Positions 33,028-44,200 of a stretch of 64,000 bases of DNA are shown piece after piece. This DNA is from a beta proteobacterium AAP65. GTDB lineage: Bacteria; Pseudomonadota; Gammaproteobacteria; Burkholderiales; Burkholderiaceae_C. A program made the translations under genes and the position numbers. Position 1 is the first letter of the stretch, and the number at the start of each line of letters is the position of its first letter. The notes below the pieces were generated by a model. It was given only the letters and a program-made list of their open reading frames with translations, was not told the DNA's origin and did not search any database. Where the stretch lies: the NCBI GenBank assembly GCA_001295865.1, contig LJHW01000020.1, positions 1 through 64,000 on the forward strand, read 5' to 3'.

Positions 33028-33363
33028 ATGCAAGCCACCACCGCTCCCCGCGACTTCACGCCCGCTGCCGCCTTCGCCGGCCTGCCCGGCGACCGCGGTG
33101 CGCGCCTGGCAGCCCGGCAGGCCTTCGTCGACCTGAAGACGAGCTACCTGCAGGCCCTGGACACCCTGCCCGGCGCCGAATGGCTGCGCGTGCAGGTGCG
33201 CGCCGCGGAAGAGCCGGTGGATCTGTGGCTGCTGCGCGCGCCGGTCTTCGACTCCCTCGGTGCGATGGACGACGATTGCCGCCAGCGCCGCCAGTTGCTG
33301 CGCCGCAGCCTGGACAGCGTCTTCCCCGATCTGGACGGACCGATCGAGTTCACGCCCTTCTGA
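33028..33363 (+). CDS. Conserved hypothetical protein (111 aa)
   Basis: This is a short soluble protein without a recognisable domain. It shows D-L-K-T-S-Y-L-Q-A-L-D near residue 37 and a C-terminal D-D-C-R-Q-R-R-Q-L-L-R-R-S-L-D-S-V-F-P-D. It is probably cotranscribed with the preceding hypothetical gene. It converges on msrA with 28 bp between stops. Confidence 0.6.
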   Translation: MQATTAPRDFTPAAAFAGLPGDRGARLAARQAFVDLKTSYLQALDTLPGAEWLRVQVRAAEEPVDLWLLRAPVFDSLGAMDDDCRQRRQLLRRSLDSVFPDLDGPIEFTPF

Positions 33364-33391
33364 TCCGCGCCGCGGATCGCGGCCGGGCCGC

Positions 33392-33922
33392 TCAGGCCTT
33401 CACACGCGCCCGGAAGGTGCGCTTGAACTTCTCGACCTTGGGCGCCACCACATAAGCGCAGTAACCCGCGTTCGGGTGCTGCGCGTAGTAGTGCTGGTGG
33501 TAGGCCTCGGCAGTGCTGTAGTTCTCGCGCGGCTTCAGTTCGGTGACGACACGGCCGCCGCTGGCGGCGTTGGCTTCGGCCAGCACTTCGCGGGCCACCG
33601 CCTCCTGGCTGGCATCGTGGAGGTAGATGCCGCTGCGGTACTGCGTGCCGACATCGTTGCCCTGCCGGTTCAGCGTGGTCGGGTCGTGCACCACGAAAAA
33701 GATCTCCAGCACTTCGCGCAGGCTGATGCGGTCGGCGTCGAAGCGCACCTGCACCACCTCCACGTGCCCGGTGTCGCCACCGCACACGGCTTCGTAAGTG
33801 GGCCGCAGCACGTGGCCGTTGCAGTAGCCGTTCTCGACCGCGATGACGCCGTCGACGAGTTCGAACACCGCCTCCACGCACCAGAAGCACCCACCACCCA
33901 GCGTGATCACTTGCTCGTTCAT
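33392..33922 (-). CDS. msrA: Peptide methionine sulfoxide reductase MsrA
   Basis: MsrA reduces the S form of methionine sulfoxide and so repairs oxidised proteins. The 176-residue product starts with the family motif G-G-C-F-W-C (catalytic Cys12). It also has the G-x-G-D-T-G-H-V-E-V-V and Q-G-N-D-V-G-T-Q-Y-R-S motifs and Y-H-Q-H-Y-Y near 145. The ATG at 33922 fits the short N-terminus; an in-frame upstream start at 33967 adds 15 residues. It is divergent from gcdH. Confidence 0.96.
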   Translation of the reverse strand: MNEQVITLGGGCFWCVEAVFELVDGVIAVENGYCNGHVLRPTYEAVCGGDTGHVEVVQVRFDADRISLREVLEIFFVVHDPTTLNRQGNDVGTQYRSGIYLHDASQEAVAREVLAEANAASGGRVVTELKPRENYSTAEAYHQHYYAQHPNAGYCAYVVAPKVEKFKRTFRARVKA

Positions 33923-34015
33923 CTGCTCGTTCACCCGCACTCTCCGGTTTGCCCAGGTGACAGTCACCGACGGGCCTGAATCCTTACACTCAGCGGATTA
34001 TCTGGAGCAGTTGCC

Positions 34016-35212
<1,197 letters not shown>

Positions 35213-35250
35213 GCCCGCTGCTGCGGCGCCGCCCAGGCGCGCGCTGAGCC

Positions 35251-36048
35251 ATGAACGAGCTGTTCTTCAGCCTCGGCATCGAGGGCTGGAAACCCATCAT
35301 CGGCGCGCTGCTGCTGCCGCCGGTGCCCATGCTGGTGCTGGTGCTCGTAGGCGCGCGTCTGATGTTCACACGGCGGCTGCTGGCATGGTTTTTCATCCTG
35401 CTGGGGGTGGTGAGCCTGTGGCTGGCGTGTACCGGGGCGGTCAGCGGCTTGCTGACCCGCGCCCTGACCCGCCCGCCGCCAGCGCTGACCGAAGCGCAAC
35501 TCTTGTCTCTCAAGGGTCAGCCCAAGACAGCAATCGTCGTGTTGGGCGGTGGGAGCCGCCCCTATGCGCCCGAGTACGGCATGTCGTCGCTGCTACCGCG
35601 CACCATGGAAAGGCTGCGTTATGGCCTGTGGCTCAGCCGCGCCACAGGCCTGCCCGTGGCGATGAGTGGCGGCGTTGGACATGGCGGCAAGGAAGGTCCA
35701 AGCGAGGCAGAGATAGGGGCGCGTATCGCCGAACGTGAGTTCCAGCGTCCTCTGCGCTGGACCGAGACGGCCTCGCGCGACACCCGCGAAAACGCACTCC
35801 GAACGATAGCGCTGCTCAAGCCCGAGGGCATCAAGCGCATCGTGCTGGTCACGCACGACTTCCACATGCGCCGTGCGGTACAGAATTTCGAGAAGGCGGC
35901 GCTGGGGAGCATAGAGATCGTGCCGGCCCCCATCGATTTACCGCCTTCCTTCGGCCTGACCTGGCGCGACTGGCTGCCCAAAGCCAGCCGCCTCGAAGAC
36001 ACCGCCTTCGCACTGCACGAGTGGATAGGCCGCCTGGCCGGCGCCTGA
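35251..36048 (+). CDS. YdcF family (DUF218) membrane protein
   Basis: The 265-residue product has two N-terminal membrane helices (about 17-37 and 43-63), then the DUF218 domain (about 90-255). Recognisable blocks are A-I-V-V-L-G-G-G-S-R-P, V-A-M-S-G-G, the E-x-x-S-R-D-T-R-E-N motif, and V-T-H-D-F-H-M-R-R-A. These belong to the ElyC/SanA/YdcF group linked to envelope integrity. The exact reaction is unknown. It converges on the next gene with 21 bp between. Confidence 0.88.
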   Translation: MNELFFSLGIEGWKPIIGALLLPPVPMLVLVLVGARLMFTRRLLAWFFILLGVVSLWLACTGAVSGLLTRALTRPPPALTEAQLLSLKGQPKTAIVVLGGGSRPYAPEYGMSSLLPRTMERLRYGLWLSRATGLPVAMSGGVGHGGKEGPSEAEIGARIAEREFQRPLRWTETASRDTRENALRTIALLKPEGIKRIVLVTHDFHMRRAVQNFEKAALGSIEIVPAPIDLPPSFGLTWRDWLPKASRLEDTAFALHEWIGRLAGA

Positions 36049-36069
36049 GCCCCGCCCGGCGCGGCCGGC

Positions 36070-37227
36070 TCACTTCAACAGCGGCGGCAGCAAGGGCGGC
36101 AGCAGCAGCTGCTTGCGCCGTTCAGCGTCTTCTTGCGCGCGCAACTCGGCGCGCTCGCGCTCGGCCTGCGCCACCTGGATGGCCTTGATCTGCTTGGCGT
36201 GGCTGGCCGAATTGCTGCGGCGGAAGTCGTCCATCATCACCGCGTCGACCTTCACGCCGCGCGCCATCAGGCGCTCGGTCAGGCGCAGGCCGGCCGCCGG
36301 GTCGCCGCCCAGCGAAGCCACCACTTCGTTGGCGAAGAGGTCGGCACTGCCGACGATGCTGTCCACCGCGATCGCCTTCTCAGCCTGCGCCTCGGCCGCC
36401 GACAGCAGCATGCCAGCGCCCGGCACGGCGATGGCGAGGATCTTGCCCACCAAGAAGCCGTTGCTCACGCCTTCGCTGCGCTGCGAGGCCTTGATCGCGC
36501 TTTCGCTGGCCTGGAAGTAGGTGCCGAAGGCCGCGAGCCAGCGGAATTCATCCGCCGTCTGCGCTTCGATCATCGCGTTGGCCGGGATCTTGGCGCGCTC
36601 GGTGCCCTGGCGCCAGAAGCTGTCGGGGTCGTTGTCGAAGGAACTGGCCGTCACGCTGCCGGCGCAGCCTTTCTGCGTCTCCACCGTGAGCTTGCGGCCG
36701 TCTTCCAGCGTCAGCGTCATGGGCTTGCCTTCGCTCGCTTCCTTGCGCGCCTTGAGCATCGCGTCCCAGAAGCCGCCGTCGTCGTTGGACATCACCGAAC
36801 CACCGCGGAAGAGCGCGCCCATCTCGAAGCGGGTGCCACCACCAGGCAGCGCACGGCCGTTGACGTGGGTGACGACATCGCGCACGTGCAAGTCTTCGGG
36901 CGCACCTTCGTCGGCCCAGACCACGCGCCACTTGTCGTCCATGCCGGTGATCTCGCGGAAGAGCGCCATGTCCTGGTCGTCCAGGCGGCGGCGCATCGCG
37001 TGCACCGACAGCAGCACGAAGGGCTCGATCTGCGTCGTGGAGTCGCACAGCGCCTCGGCGCCCCAGGCCACATGGATGGCCGCGGCGCGGAACTTCACCT
37101 CTTGTTCGAAGCGGGTCTTGAAAAGTTCACGCTCGAAGGTGCGGTCACCCTGCGCCAGCACCGGGGCGGCGGCCGCCAAGGCCGCACAGAACAGATGACG
37201 GACACGTTTGCTTGCCATTGCTTGCAT
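36070..37227 (-). CDS. Secreted PDZ-like protein, possibly a degenerate M48-type peptidase
   Basis: The 385-residue product has a signal peptide (to about residue 25). A region at about 85-180 resembles a PDZ module as found in secreted M48 peptidases (W-R-V-V-W-A-D-E-G-A-P, V-R-D-V-V-T-H-V-N-G). A later stretch, A-N-E-V-V-A-S-L-G-G-D-P-A-A-G-L-R-L-T-E-R-L-M, resembles the segment after the M48 metal site. No H-E-x-x-H motif is present, so proteolysis is unlikely if the homology is right. The C-terminus is a charged coil. The ATG at 37218 is an equally possible start. Confidence 0.55.
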   Translation of the reverse strand: MQAMASKRVRHLFCAALAAAAPVLAQGDRTFERELFKTRFEQEVKFRAAAIHVAWGAEALCDSTTQIEPFVLLSVHAMRRRLDDQDMALFREITGMDDKWRVVWADEGAPEDLHVRDVVTHVNGRALPGGGTRFEMGALFRGGSVMSNDDGGFWDAMLKARKEASEGKPMTLTLEDGRKLTVETQKGCAGSVTASSFDNDPDSFWRQGTERAKIPANAMIEAQTADEFRWLAAFGTYFQASESAIKASQRSEGVSNGFLVGKILAIAVPGAGMLLSAAEAQAEKAIAVDSIVGSADLFANEVVASLGGDPAAGLRLTERLMARGVKVDAVMMDDFRRSNSASHAKQIKAIQVAQAERERAELRAQEDAERRKQLLLPPLLPPLLK

Positions 37228-37416
37228 TCTGCCTCGGGTGGCCCGCCCTGTGGCTCAGGCCCAGCCCGACCGGCCCCGCGGAGCCCGCAAAATGCACAAG
37301 GCCTTGCCGGGCTGGATTTGGCCCGGGTCGCGCCGTCGCCGACACTACGCGCGCTGAGGCGCCCAAGGGCGCACGGCCTTGGTCCATCCTGCATGACTCA
37401 CGAGGAACAGTTCTCC

Positions 37417-38418
37417 ATGAAAACTTGGTTGATCGGCACCCTGGCGGTAGCCGTTTTCACCACCAGCCTGCCTTTCGATGCCGAGGCCAAGCGCCTGGGC
37501 GGCAGCAAGTCATCGGGCATGCAGCGCAACATGCCGGAACGCACGGCGCCAACCGCGCCGCCGGCCAAGCCCGCCACGCCAGCCCAGGGCCAGCAGGCCG
37601 CCCCCACCAATGCCAATGCCGCGACGGCGGGCACCGCCGCCGCTGCCGCGCCTGCCAAGCGCAGCTGGATGGGCCCCATCGCCGGCCTGGCCGCCGGCTT
37701 GGGCCTGGCTGCGCTGATGAGCCACCTGGGCATGGGCGAAGCCTTCGCAAACTTCCTGATGCTGGCGCTGCTGGCCGTGGCAGTGGTGGCGCTGGGTGTC
37801 TTCCTGATGCGTCGCTTCGGCAACAAGGCCGGCAACAACGCCCGCATGTCCGGCCCGGCCCTGGCTGGTGCTGGTGCCGGTGCCAGCGGCGGCAGCCGCG
37901 GCGCCTGGGAAGTGCAACAGCCCGCCCCGGTGAACAACGCGCCGATGGAGCGCAGCGCCCTGAACGAGCCGGCGATGCCGGCCCCGGCCTCCGTGCCGGC
38001 AGCCAGTGCCGCCGCGGTGGCAGCGCCTGTGGCAGCGGCCTTCGTGCCCGCAGCCTTTGACGCCGAAGGTTTCGCCCGCACCGCCAAGATGATCTTCATC
38101 CGCCTGCAGGCCGCCAACGACAGCGCCGACCTCGAAGACCTCAAGCGCTTCACCACGCCCGAGCTCTTCGCCTCGCTGCGCATGGACCTGCTGGAGCGTG
38201 GCAACACCGGCCAGCACACCGACGTGCAGCAGGTGGAAGCCGAAGTGCTGGATGTCGCCAACGAAGCCGACCGCCAGATCGTCAGCGTGCGCTTCCACGG
38301 CCTGATCGTCGAAGAGACCGGCGCCGCGCCGGTGGCCTTCAACGAGGTCTGGCACCTGGTCAAGCCGCACGACGACAGCCGCAGCTGGGCCATCGCCGGC
38401 ATCGAGCAACTGAACTGA
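37417..38418 (+). CDS. Tim44-like domain membrane protein
   Basis: The 333-residue product has a signal-like N-terminus (1-24), an Ala/Pro-rich linker and two membrane helices (about 84-103 and 110-131). After another linker a C-terminal Tim44-like domain follows (about 205-333, with F-I-R-L-Q-A-A-N-D-S-A-D-L-E-D-L, then F-T-T-P-E-L-F and a W-H-L-V-K block). Bacterial members are widespread envelope proteins without a known reaction. A GAGGAA ribosome-binding site precedes the ATG. It is divergent from the preceding gene across 189 bp. Confidence 0.84.
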   Translation: MKTWLIGTLAVAVFTTSLPFDAEAKRLGGSKSSGMQRNMPERTAPTAPPAKPATPAQGQQAAPTNANAATAGTAAAAAPAKRSWMGPIAGLAAGLGLAALMSHLGMGEAFANFLMLALLAVAVVALGVFLMRRFGNKAGNNARMSGPALAGAGAGASGGSRGAWEVQQPAPVNNAPMERSALNEPAMPAPASVPAASAAAVAAPVAAAFVPAAFDAEGFARTAKMIFIRLQAANDSADLEDLKRFTTPELFASLRMDLLERGNTGQHTDVQQVEAEVLDVANEADRQIVSVRFHGLIVEETGAAPVAFNEVWHLVKPHDDSRSWAIAGIEQLN

Positions 38419-38450
38419 CGGCGGGGCGGCCAGCCGGCTAGCATGCCGGC

Positions 38451-39284
38451 ATGGCCCCTACCCTCTGCTTCTGGCGGCCGCTGTTTGCGGCCGCTGTCGT
38501 TTCCGGCCTTGCCGCCTGCAGCACGCCAACGACGGAACGCCCGCTGGCGCTGCGCCTGCCCGTGGTGTTGCTGGGCGAGGTGCACGACAACGCGGCGCAG
38601 CACGCGTTGCGCGCCGAAGCTTTTTCGGCCCTGCTGGCCCGCGGCGCCCGCCCTGTGCTGGCGCTGGAGCAGTTCGACCGCGACAAGCAGCCGCTGATCG
38701 ACCGCCTGCTCGCGCAGAACCCTCGGCCGAGTGCCGATGCGCTGATCCAGGCCGCCGGCGGCGGTGGCTGGCACTGGCCGCACTACAAACCCTTCATCGA
38801 AGCAGCGCTGGCGAACGGCCTGCCCATCCTCGCGGCCAACGTCGGCCGTGAAGAAGCCCGCCGCGTGATGCGCGAGGGCCTGGCCGCCACCGGCTTCAAC
38901 GCCGCGGTGCCCGAAGACCTGCTGGCCCGCCAGGCCGCCGGCTTCGAAGCCAGCCACTGCGGCCTGCTGGACACCACCATGGCCCGCCGCATGGCCCTGG
39001 CGCAAGTGGCGCGCGACCAGTTCATGGCCCGCGTGCTGCAAGAGCACGCCGAGCGCGGCGTGGTGCTGCTGGCCGGCAACGGCCATGTGCGCGTGGACAT
39101 CGGCGTGCCGCATTGGATGGCGCCCGAACTGCGCGCCCGCAGCGAGGCCATCGGCGTGCTGGAGCAGGGCGACCCGCTCACCGCCTACGACCGCCGCATC
39201 TACACGCCGGCGCAGACCCGGCCCGACCCCTGCGAACAGATGCGCCGCGCCGTGCCCGGGCCAGCGCCCGAGCAGCGGCGCTGA
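38451..39284 (+). CDS. ChaN family lipoprotein
   Basis: The 277-residue product has a lipobox L-A-A-C (Cys23) after a short signal peptide. The mature part carries L-L-G-E-V-H-D-N-A-A-Q-H near residue 40, the motif that opens the ChaN/Tiki-like fold. It also has V-L-A-L-E-Q-F-D-R-D and a later L-L-A-G-N-G-H-V-R-x-D-I-G-V-P. ChaN proteins bind haem or act as iron-linked lipoproteins; related folds are metalloproteases. The reaction is uncertain. A TAGCAT hexamer lies 6 nt before the start codon. Confidence 0.85.
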   Translation: MAPTLCFWRPLFAAAVVSGLAACSTPTTERPLALRLPVVLLGEVHDNAAQHALRAEAFSALLARGARPVLALEQFDRDKQPLIDRLLAQNPRPSADALIQAAGGGGWHWPHYKPFIEAALANGLPILAANVGREEARRVMREGLAATGFNAAVPEDLLARQAAGFEASHCGLLDTTMARRMALAQVARDQFMARVLQEHAERGVVLLAGNGHVRVDIGVPHWMAPELRARSEAIGVLEQGDPLTAYDRRIYTPAQTRPDPCEQMRRAVPGPAPEQRR

Positions 39285-39300
39285 ACGCCTGCGCAGGGCC

Positions 39301-40380
39301 TCAGCCGAGCAGCTCGCAGGCCCCGGCCCAGAGGCCGCGCACCACCTCGCCAGCCGGCAGTGCTGGCGCCAAGGCTGCAGCCTGGCCGGCCCAGGCCTGC
39401 AGGTGCTGCAGGTCGTGCGCAGCGGCCGCGGTCTCGCGCATCGCGGCCGTCAGCCCGCGTTGTACCGGGTAGGGCGCGGGCTCGGGCGCACCGGGCGCGG
39501 CAGCGGCCTGCACGTAAGCGGTGGCGAGGGCGCGCCCCCAGCGACCGGAGAAGGCGCGCGTGAGCCGCGTGCCTTCGGGCGTCGCCGCGACCAGGCCCTG
39601 GGCCCAGGCCGGGTTCAGGGCGGCTTCGGGCGTGCGCAGAAGCGCCGTGCCCGGCTGCACCGCGCTGGCGCCCAGCAGCAGCGCCGCGGCCACGCCGCGT
39701 GCATCGGCCACGCCGCCCGTGGCCACCACGGGCACTTGCACGGCGTCCACCACCTGGGGCAGCAGGGCGAACAAACCCACGGCTTGATCGCGCGCGACCT
39801 CCGCCTCAAAAGCACCGCGGTGACCACCGGCCTCAGCCCCCTGGGCCACGATGACATCGGCCCCGGCCGCCTCGGCCGCGCGCGCCTCGGCCACGGTGGT
39901 GACGGTGGCGAACCAGGCGATGCCCGCGGCCTTCAGCTGCGCCACAAAAGCCGGCGGCAAGAGGCCCATGATCGACGACACCGCCGTGGGCCGCACGGCC
40001 AGCAGCGCCTGGCATTGCGCGTGGAAATCCTGCAGCGGCGCATCACCCGCATCCGCAGGCACGCTTGGCCCATGCCGGCCGAGAAAGTCGCGCAGCGCGG
40101 TTTCGTGCGCGGCGTCGCGGCGCGGTGGCGGGTCGGGCACCCAGAGGTTGATCTGCAGCGGCCCGCCGCCCTCGGCGCGATAACGCGTCACCCAGGCTTC
40201 GAAGGCCGCCGGCTCCATCAACAAAGCGCCCAGGGCGCCCATGCCGCCCGCCTGCGCCACGGCCTTTGCCAGCGCCACCGGGCTGGCGCCCGCCATGGGT
40301 GCCATCAGCACCGGGATCTGCAGGCCGAAGCGCGAAGCGAAGGCCTGCGCGCGCAGCAAGGCCGGATGCCGCCCGGACAT
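39301..40380 (-). CDS. Nitronate monooxygenase family protein
   Basis: The 359-residue FMN-binding TIM-barrel protein has the family landmarks P-x-L-M-A-P-M-A-G near 23-31 and G-A-E-A-G-G-H-R-G-A-F with His187, the class I catalytic histidine. It also has V-V-A-T-G-G-V-A-D and a G-A-S-A-V-Q-x-G-T stretch. Such enzymes oxidise toxic propionate-3-nitronate and other nitronates. It is 19 bp downstream of the ferritin-like gene, so the two may be cotranscribed. Confidence 0.88.
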   Translation of the reverse strand: MSGRHPALLRAQAFASRFGLQIPVLMAPMAGASPVALAKAVAQAGGMGALGALLMEPAAFEAWVTRYRAEGGGPLQINLWVPDPPPRRDAAHETALRDFLGRHGPSVPADAGDAPLQDFHAQCQALLAVRPTAVSSIMGLLPPAFVAQLKAAGIAWFATVTTVAEARAAEAAGADVIVAQGAEAGGHRGAFEAEVARDQAVGLFALLPQVVDAVQVPVVATGGVADARGVAAALLLGASAVQPGTALLRTPEAALNPAWAQGLVAATPEGTRLTRAFSGRWGRALATAYVQAAAAPGAPEPAPYPVQRGLTAAMRETAAAAHDLQHLQAWAGQAAALAPALPAGEVVRGLWAGACELLG

Positions 40381-40399
40381 GGCCGCTGCCTCTGCCAGC

Positions 40400-41221
40400 T
40401 CAGGCGCCGGCGCGCACCGGCGGTGCCAGCTCGGCGTGGGCGGCCAGCCAGGCTTCGGCCGCGCGGCCGTCGCCTTGCGCGGGGTGGAAGTCTTCGCGCA
40501 GGTAGTGCCGGCCGTGCACGATGCTGTGGCGCAGCAGCCCATCGCGGCCCATCAGCAGGCGCCAGGCGCCGGCCCAGGTGGCGGGCCGCCACCAATGGCC
40601 ATCGCGCCAGAGGTTGTGCAGCGTCTGGCGCGCCACGTCCAGCGCGAAATGGGTGGCGACGACGCGGAAAATGCGCACGCGCCATGCGCGGTTGCCGCCA
40701 GCGGCCGTGTACAGATCGAAGGCCGTGCTGCGGTGCTCGCTCTCTTCGGCCGAGTGCCACAGCCACAGGTCGCGCAGGCGCGGCTCGGCGCCCGCCAAGG
40801 CCTCGGGGTGGGCCATCAAGTACTCGGCGAAGACCGCAGTCAGGTGCTCGGTGGCCGCGGTCACGGCCAGCCAGTTGCGCGGGTCCAGTTCGGCCATCAG
40901 TTCGCGCCGCTTGGCGATGCGCCCTTCCCAGTGGTTCACATAGCCCTGGGCCGCGAGCTGTTCGTTGAACAGCGTGTGGATGCGCCGGTGCGTGGCCTCC
41001 TGGCCGATGAAACCCTTCACTTCCTCAGCGAAGCGCGCCTGCTGCTCCGGCGGCAGTTGCTGCACGCCCAGCCTCACGCTGTCGATGAAGAGCTGCTCGC
41101 CCGCCGGGAAGCTCATCGACAGCGCGTTGAAGAAAGCGCTGCGGAAGGCACATCCGCCGGCCCAGTGGCGGACAAACGGCGTCTTCAGGTCGACGAGCAG
41201 GCGGCGGACGGTGAGGTTCAT
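40400..41221 (-). CDS. Predicted metal-dependent hydrolase (ferritin-like di-iron fold)
   Basis: The 273-residue helical protein matches the PF10118-type predicted metal-dependent hydrolases. A complete ferritin-like metal site is visible: Glu42, E75-A-T-H78, Glu125 and E160-S-E-H163, i.e. two E-x-x-H pairs and two further glutamates. The fold is that of di-iron carboxylate proteins, so oxidase or oxygenase activity is as plausible as hydrolysis. It lies 7 bp downstream of purL on the same strand. Confidence 0.82.
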   Translation of the reverse strand: MNLTVRRLLVDLKTPFVRHWAGGCAFRSAFFNALSMSFPAGEQLFIDSVRLGVQQLPPEQQARFAEEVKGFIGQEATHRRIHTLFNEQLAAQGYVNHWEGRIAKRRELMAELDPRNWLAVTAATEHLTAVFAEYLMAHPEALAGAEPRLRDLWLWHSAEESEHRSTAFDLYTAAGGNRAWRVRIFRVVATHFALDVARQTLHNLWRDGHWWRPATWAGAWRLLMGRDGLLRHSIVHGRHYLREDFHPAQGDGRAAEAWLAAHAELAPPVRAGA

Positions 41222-41228
41222 GACGTGC

Positions 41229-44200
41229 TCACTTCAGCGCTTGCCGCGCGTTGTGGAACATGCGCATCCACGGGCTGTGCGCGCTGATGTCGCCCGCGGT
41301 CCAGCTCAGCTGAACGTTGCGGAACACACGCTCGGGATGCGGCATCAGCACCGTGAAGCGACCGTCGGCCGTGGTCACGCTGGTCAGGCCCCCCGGGCTG
41401 CCGTTGGGGTTGGCCGGGTAGGCCTCGGTGGCGCGGCCATGGTGGTCGACGAAGCGCATCGCTGCGTGCACCGCCTGCGCGTCGCCGCGCTGGCTGAAAT
41501 CGGCAAAACCCTCGCCATGGGCCACGGCGATCGGCAGACGGCTGCCGGCCATGCCGGTGAAGAAGAGGCTGGGGCTCTCCAAAATCTCCACCAAGCTCAG
41601 CCGCGCCTCGAACTGCTCGCTCTTGTTGCGCGTGAACTTAGGCCAAGCCTGCGTGCCGGGGATGATGGGGGCCAGCGCCGCCATCATCTGGCAGCCGTTG
41701 CACACGCCCAGCGCCAGCGTGTCGGCGCGATTGAAGAAGGCCGCGAACTGCTCGGCCAATGTCGGGTTGAAGAGCACGCTGCGCGCCCAGCCCTCGCCGG
41801 CGCCCAAAGTGTCGCCGTAGCTGAAGCCACCGCAGGCCACCAGGCCCTGGAAATCGGCCAGGCGCGCACGGCCAGCCTGCAGGTCGCTCATGTGCACGTC
41901 GTAGGTGTCGAAGCCGGCGGCGTGCATCGCGTAGCTCATCTCGACGTGCGAGTTCACGCCCTGCTCGCGCAGGATGGCCATCTTCGGGCGCGTGGTGTGC
42001 ACGGCCGGCGCGCTGCTGGCGTCGAACCTCAGATGCACGTGCAAGCCAGGGTCATCGGCCACGCCGGCGGCAGCGTGTTCGCTGTCGGCACAGGCCGGGT
42101 TGTCGCGGCCCTGGGCGATGCGCCAGCTGACCTCGTCCCACTGTTGCTGCAGCGTGTGCAGCGGGGCGCCGAACTGCAGCTTGGTGTCGCGCCACACCTC
42201 CACCACGCCGCGCTCGTTGGGCTTGCCAATGAAGTGCGCGTGGCGGCTCAGGCCGTGCTCGCGCAGCGTGGCCATCACCTCGTTGCGCTGAGCGGTCGGC
42301 ACCTGCAGCACCACGCCGAGTTCTTCGTTGAACAGCGCCTTGAGCATCAGCTCGTTGCGGCGCTCGCTCACCTGGCCGGCCCAGTTCTTGGAATCGCCGT
42401 ACTCGGCGAAGCTGTCGTTGATGCCGTCGCCTTCGGTGACGAGGATGTCGACGTTCAGGCTCACGCCCAGGTGGCCGGCGAAGGCCATCTCGCACACTGC
42501 CGCCCAGAGGCCACCGTCGCTGCGGTCGTGGTAGGCCAGCAGGCGGCCTTGCGCACGCAGCGCGTTGACGGCGGCGACCAGGTTCTTCAGCAACTGCGGG
42601 TCGTCGAGGTCAGGCACTTCGTGGCCGAACTGGCCCAGCACCTGCGCCAGCATGCTGCCAGCCATGCGCTTGCGGCCTTGGCCGAGGTCAACGAGGACGA
42701 GCGTGGTGTCGCCGGGCTGCAGTTGCGGCGTGAGCGTGCCGCGCACATCGGGCAGCGTGGCGAAGGCGGTGACGATGAGCGAGACCGGGGCCGTCACCTG
42801 TTTCGTCTGCCCGCCATCAGCCCACCGCGTCTTCATCGACAGCGAATCCTTGCCCACCGGGATGCCGATGCCCAGCGCCGGGCACAGCTCCAGGCCCACG
42901 GCCTTCACGGTGTCATAAAGCGCCGCGTCTTCACCGGGCTCGCCGCAGGCGGCCATCCAGTTGGCGCTGAGCTTCACGCGCGACAGTTCGATGGGCGCGG
43001 CCAGCAGGTTGGTGACGGCCTCGCCCACGGCCATACGGCCGGAAGCGGGCGCGTCCAGCGCCGCCAGCGGCGTGCGCTCGCCCATGGCCATCGCCTCGCC
43101 GCGGAAGCCGGCGTAGTCGGCCAGCGTCACCGCGCAATCGGCCACCGGCACCTGCCAGGGGCCGACCATGGGGTCGCGATGGTTCAGGCCGCCCACGGTG
43201 CGGTCGCCGATCGTCACGAGGAAACGTTTGCTCGCCACCGTGGGGTGGCGCAGCACGTCCAGCGCCACGGTGTCCAACTTCACGCCCGTCAGGTTCAGCG
43301 GCGCTTCGCTGCGCGCCACGCGGGTCACGTCGCGGTGCACCTTGGGCGGCTTGCCGAGCAGCACGTCCATGGGCATGTCGATCACGCGCTCGCCGCCGGG
43401 GCCGTCTTCCAGCACCAGTTCACGTTCGCTGGTGGCCACGCCCACCACGGCGTAAGGGCAGCGCTCACGCGCGGCCATCTGCTCGAAGAGCGGCATCAGG
43501 TCGGGGTTGATGGCCAGGACGTAGCGCTCCTGGCTCTCGTTGCACCAGATCTCCTTGGGCGCCAGGCCGCTTTCTTCCAGCGGCACCTTGCGCATGTCGA
43601 AGGTGGCGCCCTGCCCCGCACCGTCCACCAGCTCGGGGAAGGCGTTGCTGATGCCGCCGGCGCCCACGTCGTGGATGGCCACGATGGGGTTCATGTCGCC
43701 CTGCGCCCAGCAGTGGTTGATGACCTCCTGCGCGCGGCGCTGGATCTCGGGGTTGCCACGCTGCACGCTGTCGAAATCGAGCGCGGCGGTGTTGCTGCCG
43801 GCGGCCATGCTGCTGGCCGCACCCCCGCCCATGCCGATGCGCATGCCCGGCCCGCCCAGCTGCACCAGCAAGGTACCGGCGCCGAAGGGCAGCTTCTTGA
43901 CCTGGCTCTCGCTGATGCTGCCCAAGCCGCCGGCGATCATGATGGGCTTGTGGTAGCCGCGCTGCAGGCCGGCCACCGGCATCTCGAAGACACGGAAGTA
44001 GCCGCCCAGGTTGGGCCGGCCGAACTCGTTGTTGAAGGCCGCGCCGCCCAGCGGGCCCTCGGTCATGATCTGCAAGGGGCTGGCGATGTGCGCCGGCTTG
44101 CCGATGGGGTTCTGCTCCCACGGTTCGTTCGTGCCGGGCAGGTGCAGGTTGCTGACGCTGAAGCCGGTCACGCCGGCCTTGGGCCGCGCGCCGCGGCCGG

